In this document: positions 10,080-22,096 of the stretch, one piece after another | Layout of the letters: every line of letters begins with the position of its first letter | Numbering within the stretch: position 1 is the first letter of the stretch | Source of the DNA: Hepatocystis sp. ex Piliocolobus tephrosceles | Taxonomy: Eukaryota > Apicomplexa > Aconoidasida > Haemosporida > Plasmodiidae | DNA: 24,536 bases | NCBI GenBank assembly: GCA_902459845.2 | Contig: CABPSV020000177.1 | Span: 1-24,536, forward strand | Direction: 5' to 3' | The notes under the pieces: generated by a model | What the model was told of the DNA's origin: nothing | Seen by the model: only the letters and a program-made list of their open reading frames with translations | The model's database searches: none | Made by a program: the position numbers and the translations under genes

Positions 10080-12344
10080 CAGAATTGTGAGAATATAATT
10101 TCTAATTTACATGACATAACAAAAATCAAACAATTAACTCAAAGTGGAAACAATAAACAAACTAATATAAAACTAAAAAAAGAAAATCTTAAAAAAATAT
10201 TTGAACATGCAATATTTTTAAATACTAATTTTAAAATTATTAATAGTATATCATATTTGATTAAACATTTTCAAATAAAGAAGGCGACGGTTATTTTTTT
10301 TTTATTTTTTTTTTTTTTTTTAACATAACCCTTTAGACATTTTGTTTGGGAATTTGTACATGTCTATCTATTTACTATCTACCCATCTATTTACTATCTA
10401 CCCATCTATTTACTATCTACCCATCTATTTACTATCTACCCATCTATTTACTATCTACCTATCTATTTACTATCTATTTTTTTCTATTTGTTTTTTTTGT
10501 TTTTCAGATATGTTCCATACTAAACGAAATAAGCAAAACCATCCGAGAAATACAAAATGCGAAAAACTTTCTATCGTTGCACTTTTTTCTTTTAAAGGAT
10601 GAGGATGATGCAGTAAGTATACACATACGTCCATACATACGTCCATTCATACGTCCATTCATACGTCCATTCATACGTCCATTCATACGTCCATACATAT
10701 GCGAACATACTTATTGTGCATTCCTTTCCTTACTCTTGTATAGCTTTTTTCAGTCATGCACATAATCGATTTTTTTAAAAGCAAGAATAAATTGGTAGAA
10801 ACGTTACAAAATATAAAAGGTAAAATATCATAAAAAAAAAAAAAAAAAAAAAACATACTATTTTTTTTTCCTACATACCTGTATACACTACTGTATAATG
10901 CAACAAGCAGTCTATTAATGTTTTATTTTTATTTTTTTATTTTTATTTTTATTTTTTTTTTTATTTTTCCCACCACCGAATAGACAAAATTTATGAAGAA
11001 TGTATTAACGATATCATTAGAAAGAAAATTGACAACTATATTTTATTTTGCAAACAAAAAAAACAAAAATATGAAGTTAAAAATGTTTTAAAGTTTTTGA
11101 ATATAAACAACTTAACAGATGATTTATATTTTAATTATAATTATAACGACTTAATAAAAGTTTTCAAAAAAAAAGTGGAAGAGATAAAGAATGATAAAAT
11201 GGGTACTTCTATTATTTCTAGTTCCTTATTGTCAAGTAACATGGATACATCACTTTTTAACAAAATGGAAGAATCGATGGATGTTAATAAAAATGATTAT
11301 ACAGGTACTAATACTGGAGATGGTACTATTATTGGCTCAGATGCTAATACCAGTGCTGGTGCCGATATCGATGCTGACGAAATAGACATAGATAATAATG
11401 ACAATTTAAAAGAATTAAAAAAAACATATAAAGAGTTACAAAATTTCAATGAATATATTATTCAATTTATTGAATATGAACCAAAATTATATTATTTTAA
11501 TGATAATAATAATAATGATAATAATGATACTTATATAAAAAGTAACACAGATATAAAATATGAGAAAAATATAATCGAACAACAAGAAAAAGAACAAAAA
11601 CAAAAGAAAATGTATAATGAAGAAGTTATAGCTATGCGAAAGGATATTGATAAATATATAGAAAAATATAAAAGTAAACATTCAAATTTAGACGAACTTA
11701 AAAATGAATTTATAGATCAAGCAGATAAGAATTTTAATAAATTTTTGAATAGTTTTTCACTTAGTGAAAATATAAATGAGCAAAGAGATAAAAATGAAAT
11801 AAATATAACAAATAAATTAAACAAAATAGACAATAATACGGTTACACAAAAAGAAGAGAAAAATATAATGTCACATTCTAATGAAATAAACAAATTCCAA
11901 TTAAAAAAATTAAATACAAGTGAAGAAGATTTAGAAATAACTAGTGATATAATTTATGAACGGTTAAGAAAAAAATTGTTATATTTTATTCAAAAGATGG
12001 AGTATATAAAATTTAAGTACCAAAATGACATAATAAATGAAATGTACCCATTAAATAAAAGTGAAAAAACAGTTTTAGACTTGTTAAAATATGGGTATAA
12101 AACTGTTGTTTCACCAGATGTTGATAACTCCATATTCCAAAAATATAATGAAAACGATCGTGATGCTGATCATGGTACTGGTCATGGCACTGATCATGGC
12201 ACTGATCATGGTACTGGTCATGGCACTGATCATGGCACTGATCATGGCACTGATCATGGTACTGATCGCTATGAGCACATGCACGAAAAAAATAAAATAA
12301 CAAACGTTTCTAGTTATACCAGAAGTAAAAAAAAAAATAAATAA
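9509..12344 (+). CDS. secretory-leader coiled-coil protein, unknown function (probable apicoplast targeting)
   Basis: Exons 9509-9781, 10083-10289, 10508-10612, 10744-10819 and 10984-12344 join in phase to 673 residues. Residues 1-20 (MHFKGIHIFFLCFILFHKSN) form a signal peptide. About 26-70 are Lys/Arg/Asn-rich with almost no acidic residues (KQKRLRVIKQKI), the profile of an apicoplast transit peptide. The middle is helical (LKDEDDA, KLVETLQNIK, RKKIDNYI); residues about 350-470 are a Lys/Glu coiled coil interrupted by Asn/Asp runs. The C-terminal part has YERLRKKLLYFIQKMEYIKF, then eight (D/G)HGT units (about 616-648). The annotated stop is at 12342-12344. A good donor, AGA A|GTAAAA at 12325, would instead splice in phase to the zinc-ribbon exons at 12788 and 13020, giving 706 residues; I slightly favour that model. 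I do not recognise the family. Confidence 0.75.
10366..10479. repeat. 19-bp intronic minisatellite
   Basis: Six copies of atctatttactatctaccc, the last one diverged, fill the second intron (10290-10507) just ahead of its acceptor. Confidence 0.9.
10624..10695. repeat. 12-bp intronic minisatellite
   Basis: Six copies of catacgtccatt (first and last with cata in place of catt) lie in the third intron (10613-10743). The antisense peptide GRMNGRMNGRM is a by-product of the repeat. Confidence 0.9.
12168..12263 (+). repeat. 12-bp coding tandem repeat, (D/G)HGT units
   Basis: Eight exact 12-bp units of the form gatcatggcact, two of them with Gly in place of Asp, encode a His-rich tail near the C-terminus of the coiled-coil protein. 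The tract is noticeably more G/C-rich than its surroundings. Confidence 0.93.
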
Positions 12345-12409
12345 AAAAAAAAAAATACAATACTCAATTCAGTTTGTGCACGTTACACCTATGCTGCCTA
12401 CTTACATGT

Positions 12410-12562
<153 letters not shown>

Positions 12563-12665
12563 AAACCTTCATTTTTCTCTATTATGTATACGGATAAATG
12601 TTCATACGTGATATGATGCATCTTCTTCGTCTTTATTGTTATATATATTATATAGTCACATTATT

Positions 12666-12752
12666 TGTTTTTATTTTTGTTTTTATTTTTGTTTTTATTT
12701 TTGTTTTTATTTTTGTTTTTATTTTTGTTTTTATTTTTGTTTTTATTTTTGT
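12666..12752. repeat. 12-bp T-rich tandem repeat
   Basis: About seven copies of tttttatttttg lead into the polypyrimidine tract of the acceptor at 12786-12787. The open frame VFIFVFIF is low-complexity, not coding. Confidence 0.88.
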
Positions 12753-12787
12753 TTTTTTTTTTTGTTTTTATTTTTTTTTTTTTGTAG

Positions 12788-13084
12788 AAAAATATTTTGA
12801 CTTCAAGTGTCTAAAGTGTGATTATCACATTTTTAATTCAGGTAAATACATATTGTTACGTGTGTTAGTTGATACATAGCTGTGCCCTCGTCCTCACATA
12901 TATATTTATACATACTTGTATACATATTTATATACATGCTTATATACATGCTTATATACATACTTATATGCATGCTTATATACATACTTATATACATACT
13001 TATATGTACGCATCTTCAGGTGATGATTTGTATGAACAGATGAAGGAATGTCCCCAGTGTAAAAGTCAAATTTCACGTGACTAG
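12788..13084 (+). CDS. zinc-ribbon C-terminal exons (end of the preceding gene, or a separate tiny gene)
   Basis: Two exons, 12788-12841 and 13020-13084, are joined in phase 1 (donor G|GTAAAT; acceptor TTCAG). Together they encode KYFDFKCLKCDYHIFNS and GDDLYEQMKECPQCKSQISR followed by D and TAG. The CxxC...CxxC spacing (about 20 residues between pairs) is that of a single structural zinc ribbon. The first exon needs one base from an upstream donor. The best candidate is A|GTAAAA at 12325 in the preceding coiled-coil gene, giving AAA (Lys). A competing start is ATG at 12598 with donor C|GTGATA, which would give a protein of only 42 residues. The exons are convincing; which 5' end they use is not settled. 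No specific family recognised. Confidence 0.65.
12907..13006. repeat. 14-bp intronic tandem repeat
   Basis: About seven degenerate copies of tatacatacttata / tatacatgcttata fill the intron between the two zinc-ribbon exons. Confidence 0.85.
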
Positions 13085-13170
13085 TTTGTCCTGCTTATTT
13101 ACTCCTTTCCTTACATTTGCCCTTTTTTGCTTCGTTTTTTTTTTTTACTTCGTTTTTTTTTTTTTTCTTC

Positions 13171-13203
<33 letters not shown>

Positions 13204-13435
13204 TTTCGCTTTTTTTTTTTTTTGTTTCGCTTTTTTTTTGGGCACAATTCTTATTTAATTTACAATTTCACTTTTGAATAACAAAAACTGAATGTCGTCA
13301 TAAATGGCGAACGTACCAGATACATGTATACGTGTACATCCCAACCATCCAATAAATCCATAAAAACAACTTACCCGACTTGTTAACTTGTTGAATCGTT
13401 AACTTTTTGAGCCGATAACTTGTTGATCCGATATC
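13085..13435. other. convergent 3' spacer
   Basis: This 351-bp gene-free region lies between the TAG at 13084 and the minus-strand stop at 13436. The left half is T-rich with short tttcgcttttt-type repeats (about 13135-13240); the right half has more mixed sequence, including three variants of cttgttgaatcg-like text near 13375-13430. No terminator hairpin was identified. Confidence 0.5.
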
Positions 13436-14600
13436 TTAATAATAATTATTCCTCATGGTGTTATACAAACTGTAAAAATACATGTACATGCCTCGATTCA
13501 AAACTAAATTTAAATATTTGCAACTGGAAAGTAAATAGAATTGATATAGTAAGAAAGAACAAAAATAAGAGTAGGTACATATAAAATAAAAAAAACAAAA
13601 ACAAGTAAATAAATTGTTGTTAATAAGATAAGTGAAATCATAAACAAACATTGGTAATTTTTTTTTATATAAATATAAATAGTTTAATTTAGAATAAATA
13701 TAATTTAAATAAAAATTGGTTTTAAAATTATATTTATTATAGATATATGTAAATATATGGAAGCAGTTTTTTATTCGTTGGCTATATAAAAATAGTAATA
13801 AATTTATATCATTTTTGCAATAAAAAAAAACTTGTTCGAATTTGGGTTTTCTTTTTTTTAAATGTTTGCATTTTTTAATTTTTTTTTTTTTCCTACGGCT
13901 AGTATTACCATCACTAATATTATCACTGTTGTGACACTTTGGACATAAAGAAAACTTGTTTTCAAACATATTTAAATATTTTTTAATTACATTTTTATAA
14001 AATATACTATGATTTTCATTTAAATAATTATATTCATAATATATGTTTGTATTATATAAACTTAAAATTTCATTCGTTCCATTTTGTTTATCAATAAAAT
14101 GAATAAAAGAAAAAATGTTACTCATATTTGTAATCATAGAATGGTATATATCTTGATATTTTTTTATATTATTTTCTTTTTCTTTTGATTTGTCTAAATG
14201 TATATAAATTTTACTTATATTTCTATTATGTATTAGTGAGTGATATTTATTGATTATAGCTTCATCTATGTTAAACACATAATAATTTAATTTCCTTTTT
14301 ATATTAAAACATTTAATTTCTAAATATTTATTTATGTTATTTGTGTATTCTTGAACTTTTTGAACATTTTGTGAAAATAGTTCGTTTATACTACTGTTGT
14401 TTTTTTTTATTTTGTTTTTGTAGTATGTAGGAGAAAGTAAATTAATGAGAGTAGCAATAGCCGCGGTGGCTGTACTGACAACAGAAGACGTTGTAGTGAC
14501 ATAAGAGGCATTTATATTAACATCACCAGAATCTTTTTTATAGCTGTTATAATTATTATTACTGCTACTACTTTTGCTACTACTTTTGCTACTACTTTTG

Positions 14601-14632
<32 letters not shown>

Positions 14633-14633
14633 G

Positions 14634-14680
<47 letters not shown>

Positions 14681-17056
14681 GCTACTACTACTACTGCTAC
14701 TACTACTACTACTATTATTATAGTTATATTTTTTTTTATTTTCTATTTCTTCTTTATCTCCCTCATAATTTTGATCACTTTTTTGCTTAATTTTATTCCA
14801 AAATGAATAAAATACATTACTACTTTTTTTCTCGTCATGAATAACTGACTCATCATTTCGTTTTTGTTTCATTAATATGTTGTAAGTAGTGTAATATTTG
14901 TTTTTTTCTCTTAATTGATTTTCTAATATTTCTGCATCTTTTTTACGTCTTAAGATGGATAAAATACTCCCTGAATAACTATATGGACGTAAAAATAAAC
15001 TCTGATTTTTTTTATTTTCTTTTTTTTGAAACCTTTTTAAAAAATTCGATTTCAAATTATTCATAGCATCAGCTGTATTCATATATATTATTTTATTTTC
15101 TTTTTTAAACTTTTCGTTTTTTTCAAGTAAAGATATATTTTTATTAATACTACCAATTTTTACACAACATTCGAATAATAATCTTAAAAATAAAATTAAA
15201 TATAAATTATTTAAAATACGTACTTCACCAAGATATATTTCATCTCTTTTTAATTCTCCTGTACCTGTTTTTCTATTTCTTATATTATCCTCTATAGCTG
15301 CTATATTTTTTAAATTTATGTTTCTGTTGTATCGTTCGATTGAGTTTTTAAATGTTTCTTCATAAACATCGGGATCGTTTCTATTATTACCACTTCCACC
15401 ATTTCCACTATTTACCATTGTATATATACTTTTCATTTCATTGTCCATTTGTGTTTCTTTACTAAAACGATTCCAAAAAGAACGTTTTTTTTTTCCTACT
15501 TCGTTTATTTTTTTGTTTATGTCCCCATTTTCAACAAACATATTTTGATTAACATATTCACCCACATTACTTTTACCCGTCGTGGTAATATTCTCAAAAC
15601 TATGATGAACTTCTCCCCTTATACCAATTTCATACATTTTGTTATTTAACATATTCTCTAAATTAGATATATTTTTTTCTCCATGTTGATCATAAGAGTT
15701 ATATCCCTTATTAAAATAAAATAAATTTTTTCCAATATCCTGTAATATATCCTTTTCATCCTTATCTGACTTATTGAGAAAAAAAAAAAAAGAATCAAAC
15801 CAATTTTTTTTTTTTTTTTTTTTATTAAATTGTTCAAAATATGCATGATTCGATAATAAATTATTATAATGTTTATAACATATATATTTTAAAATATTAA
15901 TTAAATAAAAATTAATATATATATTTGTATTTGTATTTACACATATTCTATTTACATTATCATATGTTTGATTAAGTAAAAATAAAAAATTTAAATTAAT
16001 TTTATCATAGTCATTAGTTATATATTCTGCATCTTTATAAGCTTCAACAAACTTATGGATGTTATAATTTTCATAAATATTTCCATTCTTATTCCAATTC
16101 TTATTCCAACTTTTATTCCAACTTTTATTCCAACTTTTATTCCAACTTTTATTCCAACTTTTATTGCCAGTTTCATTACTTACTATATTTCTTCTACTGT
16201 TTATGTTTTTATTATATTTGGAACTATTACTGTTATTACTATCAATATATCTATTATAAATATTATTTTTTCCTTTATTATCACCACTACTATAATATAT
16301 CTTACTATCACTAATCATACTATTTCCACTACTGTCATTATAATTTTCATGAATTCCTTTTTTAAGTATATATGTTTCATTACTAATATCGTTACTACTA
16401 GTATTATAATCTAACATCTTATCAAACATTGCTCCTAACATCTCTCCAGTTCGTTTAATAGAAGAAAAAAAATCTAAACTTAGCTTATTTTTATTTTTTT
16501 TTTTATGTAATGTAAATTCCTTTTCATTATACAAATTTGTATTTAAATTAACAAAATATGAAGATAATTCTTTAAAAATATGAATACTTAATTGAGGTGA
16601 TAATATTGCATATTTTATACTTTTTTCTAGTACTAACTCATAAACATATAATTTATTAAATAAATTTTTTTCATTAAAAATATAATCATAATATAATGTG
16701 CTGTCCTTTTTATTTAAAATTTGTTTCATATAATTTTTATCATTTTTTCCATTAAATGTTTTTTTATACTTAAAATATAACTTTCTTAATATTCTATTTT
16801 TATATATATAATTATCATATATATTAAGAATAAATAAAGGAAAATAGGAACATATATTATTAACGTTTAATGATTTTACTTTTTCTACATCATTATTATT
16901 TAATAATGTTTCAAACTCATTTGTGTTATTAATTTTTTTTTTATAAAAATAATAAACAGGGGCTATAGTAGCTAAAGTATAAAATGTTCGTTTCCTTTTC
17001 TTCTGTGAAAATATTATAAATATCTTCTTTGCAATTCTTTTACTTATTGATATCAT
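13436..17056 (-). CDS. large single-exon Asn/Lys-rich protein of unknown function, terminal hydrophobic segments
   Basis: One uninterrupted reading frame of 1206 residues; ATG at 17056, TAA at 13436-13438. I do not recognise it. The N-terminus is very basic (MISISKRIAKKIFIIF, then KKRKR) and is followed by a hydrophobic stretch at about 25-39 (FYTLATIAPVYYFYK), which could be a signal anchor or mitochondrial presequence. Conserved-looking helical text runs to about 210 (for example KYAILSPQLSIHIFKELSSY). Low-complexity inserts follow: WNKS repeats (about 297-325) and an uninterrupted Ser run of roughly 45-50 residues (about 780-832). CPKCHNSDN near 1036, with further Cys/His at about 1062-1076, could bind zinc. 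The last 70 residues are hydrophobic (NLFTCFCFFYFICTYSYF), consistent with one or two membrane segments near the C-terminus. The gene is convergent with its left neighbour and divergent from its right one. Confidence 0.85.
14559..14717 (-). repeat. trinucleotide repeat encoding poly-Ser
   Basis: An (AGT)n/(AGC)n run on the minus strand encodes about 45-50 serines, ending in three KSSS units. The codons are almost all AGT, with AGC interspersed, so this is a true microsatellite and not a run of mixed Ser codons. Confidence 0.93.
16081..16164 (-). repeat. 12-bp coding repeat, WNKS units
   Basis: About seven copies of acttttattcca encode WNKS on the minus strand, ending in WNKN variants. Tryptophan repeats are uncommon in Plasmodium low-complexity inserts. 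Confidence 0.92.
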
Positions 17057-17093
17057 TTTAAATGTTTATTATGTATATGTACAAAAAAAAAAA

Positions 17094-17124
<31 letters not shown>

Positions 17125-17588
17125 CATGCATGCATACATACATACGTATGTACGTGTAGTAAGTATACATGGGTGGGCTTATAGACATATGCAACTGTAT
17201 GTGTTACAATCTTTTTTTTTTTTTTTTTTTTTTTTTTTTGCAAACACTTATTACTGTTGTTACTATTATTTCTTTCAATTTTAAATGTTTGACATTCTGT
17301 TTTTTTTTTTCTTTTTTTTACTTTGCTTTATTTTTCTTTGCTTTATTTTTATCTTTTTTTTTTATTGTCTTTTTTTCGTTTTTGTTCTTTTTTCTTTTCC
17401 TTTTCTTCTTAGTTGTTCCATGTGTATATAGAAAAAAAAAAAAAAAAAAAAAAAAACAAAACTACATAAACTAGCTAGACTAGCTAAACTAGCTAAATCA
17501 AAAGATTGTCTATAAATTAAAAAAAAAAAAAAAAAAAAAAATTAAATGTTAAACATAAAGTAACATGTGAGGAATAAAAAAGAAAAAA

Positions 17589-17687
17589 ATGATGAGAATT
17601 GAAATTCTCAAGTTTAATGCAATGTTGAAAAAGGTAGTTGCTGCTTTTTTTCTTTCTTTCTTTCTTTCCTTACTTACTTACTTACTT

Positions 17688-17740
<53 letters not shown>

Positions 17741-17980
17741 TAAAAAGGTAAAAAAAAAAAAAAAAAAATTTTATAAGGTTTTTTTTTTTTTTTTATAAAA
17801 CAAAAGCAACATATTAATTGTATTTTTAGTCACTCAAACACTGTATAAAAAAAGAGTTTTATTTTTTACTTTTTATTTTTTGTGCTTAATTAAATATACA
17901 TGTACACATCACTGTTTTAACACTTCATACAACCATGATATAAATATTTATACACAGGTTTTCACCTTCATTCATTCATT

Positions 17981-18011
<31 letters not shown>

Positions 18012-18280
18012 GTTCTATTTACTTAAAAATATGTTATTATCATGACCATTATTTAATTTTTCTTTTTTTTGTTTTCCTTTTTTTCTTTTTTCCTTTTTTT
18101 TGTTTTCCTTTTTTTCTTTTTGTTTCGATATATATCTATGTTAATAGCATAATTTTAATAAATTTATTTCTATTTTTAATTCTTTCTTCTTTCTTTTATA
18201 ATATTGTGTTATAGATTGGCAAAGATGAAAAAAAAAAAAAAAAAAAAAAAAAAAATGTTAATAGCTTCGTATTATAAGCA
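17589..18280 (+). other. very weak candidate for a tiny two-exon gene
   Basis: ATG at 17589 opens MMRIEILKFNAMLKK up to AAG|GTAGTT at 17634. An acceptor TTATAG at 18214 opens ATT GGC AAA GAT GAA, a poly-Lys run, then NVNSFVL and TAA ending at 18280. Phases agree (0/0), but the intron would be 581 bp, the peptide only 35 residues, and the family is not recognised. It may well be chance. Confidence 0.12.
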
Positions 18281-18660
18281 GAAACTCCCACTATATTTGC
18301 TCCTTTTTATCCCATTAATAAAAAGTGTAAAAATGTGTACATATAATGGAAATGTACATCTATGTATGTATACATAAACACTACAATACAGTTTAAACTA
18401 CAACCAGTTCGTGCTTGTTTATAAAAACGTAATTATCACCACACATTAAACTTATACAACAAATCAAAATATACATGCATTTACCCATACTCACATATAT
18501 ACATATATGTAAATAGATTTATTTTGATAAAATATTTACTAATAATTGAAAAACTACTTCTTTTTTTTTTTATTTATCCTCTTAACTACATACGCTGAAG
18601 TCAACTATAAAAATATATAATTAAGTATAATTGAATGTTTTTACAAAATTGTAAAAAAAA

Positions 18661-18864
18661 ATAAAATAAAAAAGGTAATAAAATAAAAAAGGTAACAAAA
18701 TAAAAAAGGTAATAAAATAAAAAAGGTAATAAAATAAAAAAGGTAATAAAATAAAAAAGGTAATAAAATAAAAAAGGTAGTAAAATAAAAAAGGTAGTAA
18801 AATAAAAAAGGTAGTAAAATAAAAAAGGTAGTAAAATAAAAAAGGTAGTAAAATAAAAAAGGTA
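18661..18864. repeat. 17-bp intergenic minisatellite, 12 copies
   Basis: Twelve head-to-tail copies of ataaaataaaaaaggta. The base after each ggta is A in the left copies (ggtaat, one ggtaac) and G in the right ones (ggtagt), so the array is made of two homogeneous blocks. Confidence 0.93.
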
Positions 18865-19318
18865 GTTAGGTATGATACAGCTAAGGCATTTTTTTTGCCT
18901 ATATATTTTTGTTACTATTTATGTCAAATAGAGCTACTACATATATTTACAAAAAAAAAAGCAAAAAACGAAAAAAGCAGCTCAAGTTATAAAAAATAAC
19001 GTGTTAATGACAAAATTACAAAAAAATAAAATAATATATATATATATATATATATGTATATAATACAATTATGTGTCCATGTATACATGTGTATGTACGC
19101 ATATATATAACAATTAAATAATGAAAATAAGAAGATGGTATAATTCTATCAAACGATAGGCTTTAAATATTTTTTTTTAAGTTGGGCTTTAAAAAAAAAA
19201 TTTCTACTTTTATGTATAAACATATATATGTATCCCCTATATAAAATATATATTTACTTAGATACATTTTACTCAATTTAACTTTTATTTGAGGTTTCAG
19301 CGTAAATATTACTTTTAT

Positions 19319-19370
<52 letters not shown>

Positions 19371-19894
19371 TAAATATTCGAAAGTCATAAAAAAATGGAA
19401 CAAATAATAAATAAAAAATAATAAACGTTACATATATTTTTCTTTTTTTTTACAAATATTTTATTTATTTGTTTGTTTGCTTATGAATTTGCTTACTCAT
19501 TTTGGTTATTTTACATTTATTATATTTAATTAATTATTCATTCATTTTTTATTTTTTCATTTTTGTTGTTATGGCGCTAAAAAAAAAAAAAAAAAAAAAA
19601 AAGTGTCCCTATATTGCCTATTTATATACATATAAATATTTTATAAAAATACATTAATGTGAAAAAGAAAAAAAAAAAAAAAAAAAAAACATAACAACAT
19701 TTAAAAATAAAAATCTTAACTGTTTATGTATATATTTGTGCATTATTATGTCCATACATGTGTATAATTTCCTTTTTTGTTTTTCGGTTTCCACTTATGT
19801 TTACCCCATTTTCACTATAATTCATTATTTTCCTATTATTAAATTTTAAATACGTATTTATTCCTTTTTTTTTTTTTTTTTTTTTTTGAAAAAA

Positions 19895-20242
19895 ATGGGT
19901 TTTTTTTTTGTTTTTACTTTTTATATATTTTACGCTTTTTTTTTGTTTAATGATGTCACATCAAAATTAAACTTTCAAAATGAACAATTGGCAGAAGCAT
20001 TTTTTAAATCTAATAAAAATTACAACATAACTAAAGAGTAAGGACATATAAGTTTTTAAGTAGAAATACTCAATCATGCTTGCGTTTATGTATCTAATAT
20101 ATGTCTATACAAACATGATTGCATTATAACCTTTTTATTTTCATTTCATAGAGACGTAGTAGACAGTTTAGAAAAATGTTGGTTTAACTTATCACATTAC
20201 CTAATTAATGAATCGATAAATAAGGTTTACTATTTTAAAAAA

Positions 20243-20300
<58 letters not shown>

Positions 20301-20481
20301 AAATAAAAAAATAAAAAAAATAAATTAAACTGGAAATAGTATTAGTGTAGATATAATAGGATTTTACATGAAACTAGTTATAATAATATGCACTAGTTAG
20401 TACTAACACTTCTGCATATATACTTACACGCACAAATAAATACAAATTTTAACATAGAATTACAGCTACTATGTAACAAGT

Positions 20482-20517
<36 letters not shown>

Positions 20518-20578
20518 TTATTATTGTCATATTAAACACATAAATACCTACGTATATAACAAACTTAACTTGTATAAC

Positions 20579-20621
<43 letters not shown>

Positions 20622-20777
20622 ATTTTTTTTTTTTTTTGAGGAAAATGATTTTAGCAAAGATATTCAAATAGCAGTAAATTCAATGAAACAAAAACTAGAT
20701 CAGCTACTAGCAGTATCATACTCTAATAAACAAGTCGACACGTTAGAATACTTACAAAAATTAACAATAACACAACA

Positions 20778-20821
<44 letters not shown>

Positions 20822-22096
20822 CAAAACTAAATAAATATTTTTACTACAACTTCTTTTTTTCAACAGAGTACAAGCTTCATTTCAATGGGCACAATCACCT
20901 GAACATATTTTCCTGAATATTAAATTTTCTCATCGATGGAGCTCTCCTGGTTTTTTTTTTTTTTTTTTACTTTTTTTCTATTATTATTACTGACGAATGC
21001 TTAGTTTATTTTTATGTGTCTTTTTTTTTTTTATGTTTTTTTTATTTTTTTAATCCTCAGCTTTTATATGATACATATTACAACTTTACTTTTGTTTTTG
21101 AATATTACTTATACAGGTTCCCTACAAGTGAAAGATGAAAAAATCGTTTCCCAAAAAAATACTTTTTCCTTTTCAGCCCTTAGTAATGATTCTAATTCCC
21201 CCCAAAAAAAATATGTAATTAATCTTACACTACTCCACGATATAATTGAATCGGTAGGACATAAAATAATATCTTGATATAAGTTTATAAATATTTATAT
21301 ATACATTATATATACATTTATATATACATTTATATATACATTGTATATACATTATATATACATTATATGTATATGTATGTAACATATACCCGTTTGCACA
21401 TACATACGTCAAGTTACACACTTACAAGTATGTTGCTTTAATTTAACACAAACACATTTAAATTTTTCTATCTTCTACTTAATAATGCTTTAAGGAAACG
21501 AAATATAATTTTGCATCGGTGGGTAAAGTTGTTGTTACTTTAAAAAAAGAAAAAAAAGATATATGGAATAGATTATTGTTATCTAAAGAGAAAAATCCCA
21601 ATATGCATGTTTGGTGGGACATGAAAGAAAAGTAAGCTCCAACAACAGGAAAAAAGAAAAAAAATAATAAAATGAAAAAAAAAAAAAAAAAAAAAAAAAT
21701 GACAAATTCACAATAATAATAACCCGTACACTAACCAACATTATATCAGTACGTACTAATGTTGTAAATGTTGTAAATATTTAAAATAATTTGTTATTAA
21801 CATGATTAAATTATAAAAATATATTTAGGTATCAAGATAGCATTGACGAGTTTTTAAAAGAACAAGAGAACAAGGAAACAGAAGAAACGGAAAAGGAAAA
21901 AAAAAATAAACATGAAAGTGAGCACGAGCACAAGCACGAACATGAACATGAACATGAACCCATTAAAACAGATGATAACACAACAGAAAGTCAAAATAAA
22001 CAAAACGGTCAAAATGGAAATGGAAAAGAATCGAGTGAACACATTGACAATAAACAAAACCAAGGGGTAAATCTAAAAAATAATGAAGAATTATAA
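19895..22096 (+). CDS. secretory-pathway CS/p23-like domain protein with EEL C-terminus
   Basis: Exons 19895-20037, 20152-20224, 20641-20741, 20867-20949, 21117-21253, 21495-21631 and 21829-22096 total 942 nt (313 residues) with all phases matching. Residues 1-20 (MGFFFVFTFYIFYAFFLFND) are a signal peptide. A helical linker follows (EDVVDSLEKCWFNLSHYL; MKQKLDQLLAVSY). About 107-226 fit the CS/p23 beta-sandwich: VQASFQWAQSPEHIFLNIKF at the start, an inserted Ser/Asn loop, and KVVVTLKKEKKDIWNRLLL near the end, matching the 'V-x-L-x-K...W-x-x-L' signature of CS domains (PF04969). The tail is acidic and His-rich (EHEHEHEHE, about 252-269) and ends NNEEL, resembling a KDEL-type ER retrieval signal. 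CS proteins are usually cytosolic HSP90/SGT1/NUDC-type co-chaperones; an ER-lumen role is inference. The acceptor TTTTTGAG at 20640 and donors GTTTAC and GTTAGA are weak. Confidence 0.75.
20240..20324. repeat. A-rich intronic repeat
   Basis: Units of aaaaaaat / aaaaaaaat repeat about ten times just after the second exon of the CS-domain gene, within its second intron (20225-20640), which also has a 35-base poly-A run and a (TA)n tract. Confidence 0.85.

Larger units (their letters stand above)
17057..19894. promoter_or_regulatory. long divergent intergenic region (2.8 kb)
   Basis: This gene-poor stretch separates two divergent genes. Contents in order: poly-A and (CA)n with catacata text (17080-17150), poly-T blocks (17213-17239, 17692-17738, 17983-18011), actagct repeats (about 17461-17497), ttcctttttttgtttt repeats (about 18065-18125), a 12-copy 17-bp minisatellite (18661-18864), a 47-base poly-T (19321-19367) and further A/T runs to 19880. 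Both promoters should lie here. I found no convincing tRNA, snRNA or protein-coding gene; one very weak two-exon candidate is listed separately. Confidence 0.55.

Noticed and set aside
10504..10698. Minus-strand ORF with GRMNGRMNGRM repeats
   Set aside because: By-product of the 12-bp intronic repeat and antisense of the third exon of the coiled-coil gene.
16055..16414. Plus-strand ORF with PTFIPTFIPTFI repeats
   Set aside because: It is the antisense of the WNKS-repeat part of the large single-exon gene, which has a 3.6 kb uninterrupted frame on the minus strand.
17057..19894. Long A/T-rich region considered as a centromere
   Set aside because: Plasmodium centromeres are about 2 kb or more of almost pure A/T with a repetitive core. 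This region has ordinary G/C-containing intergenic text and only a short 17-bp array.
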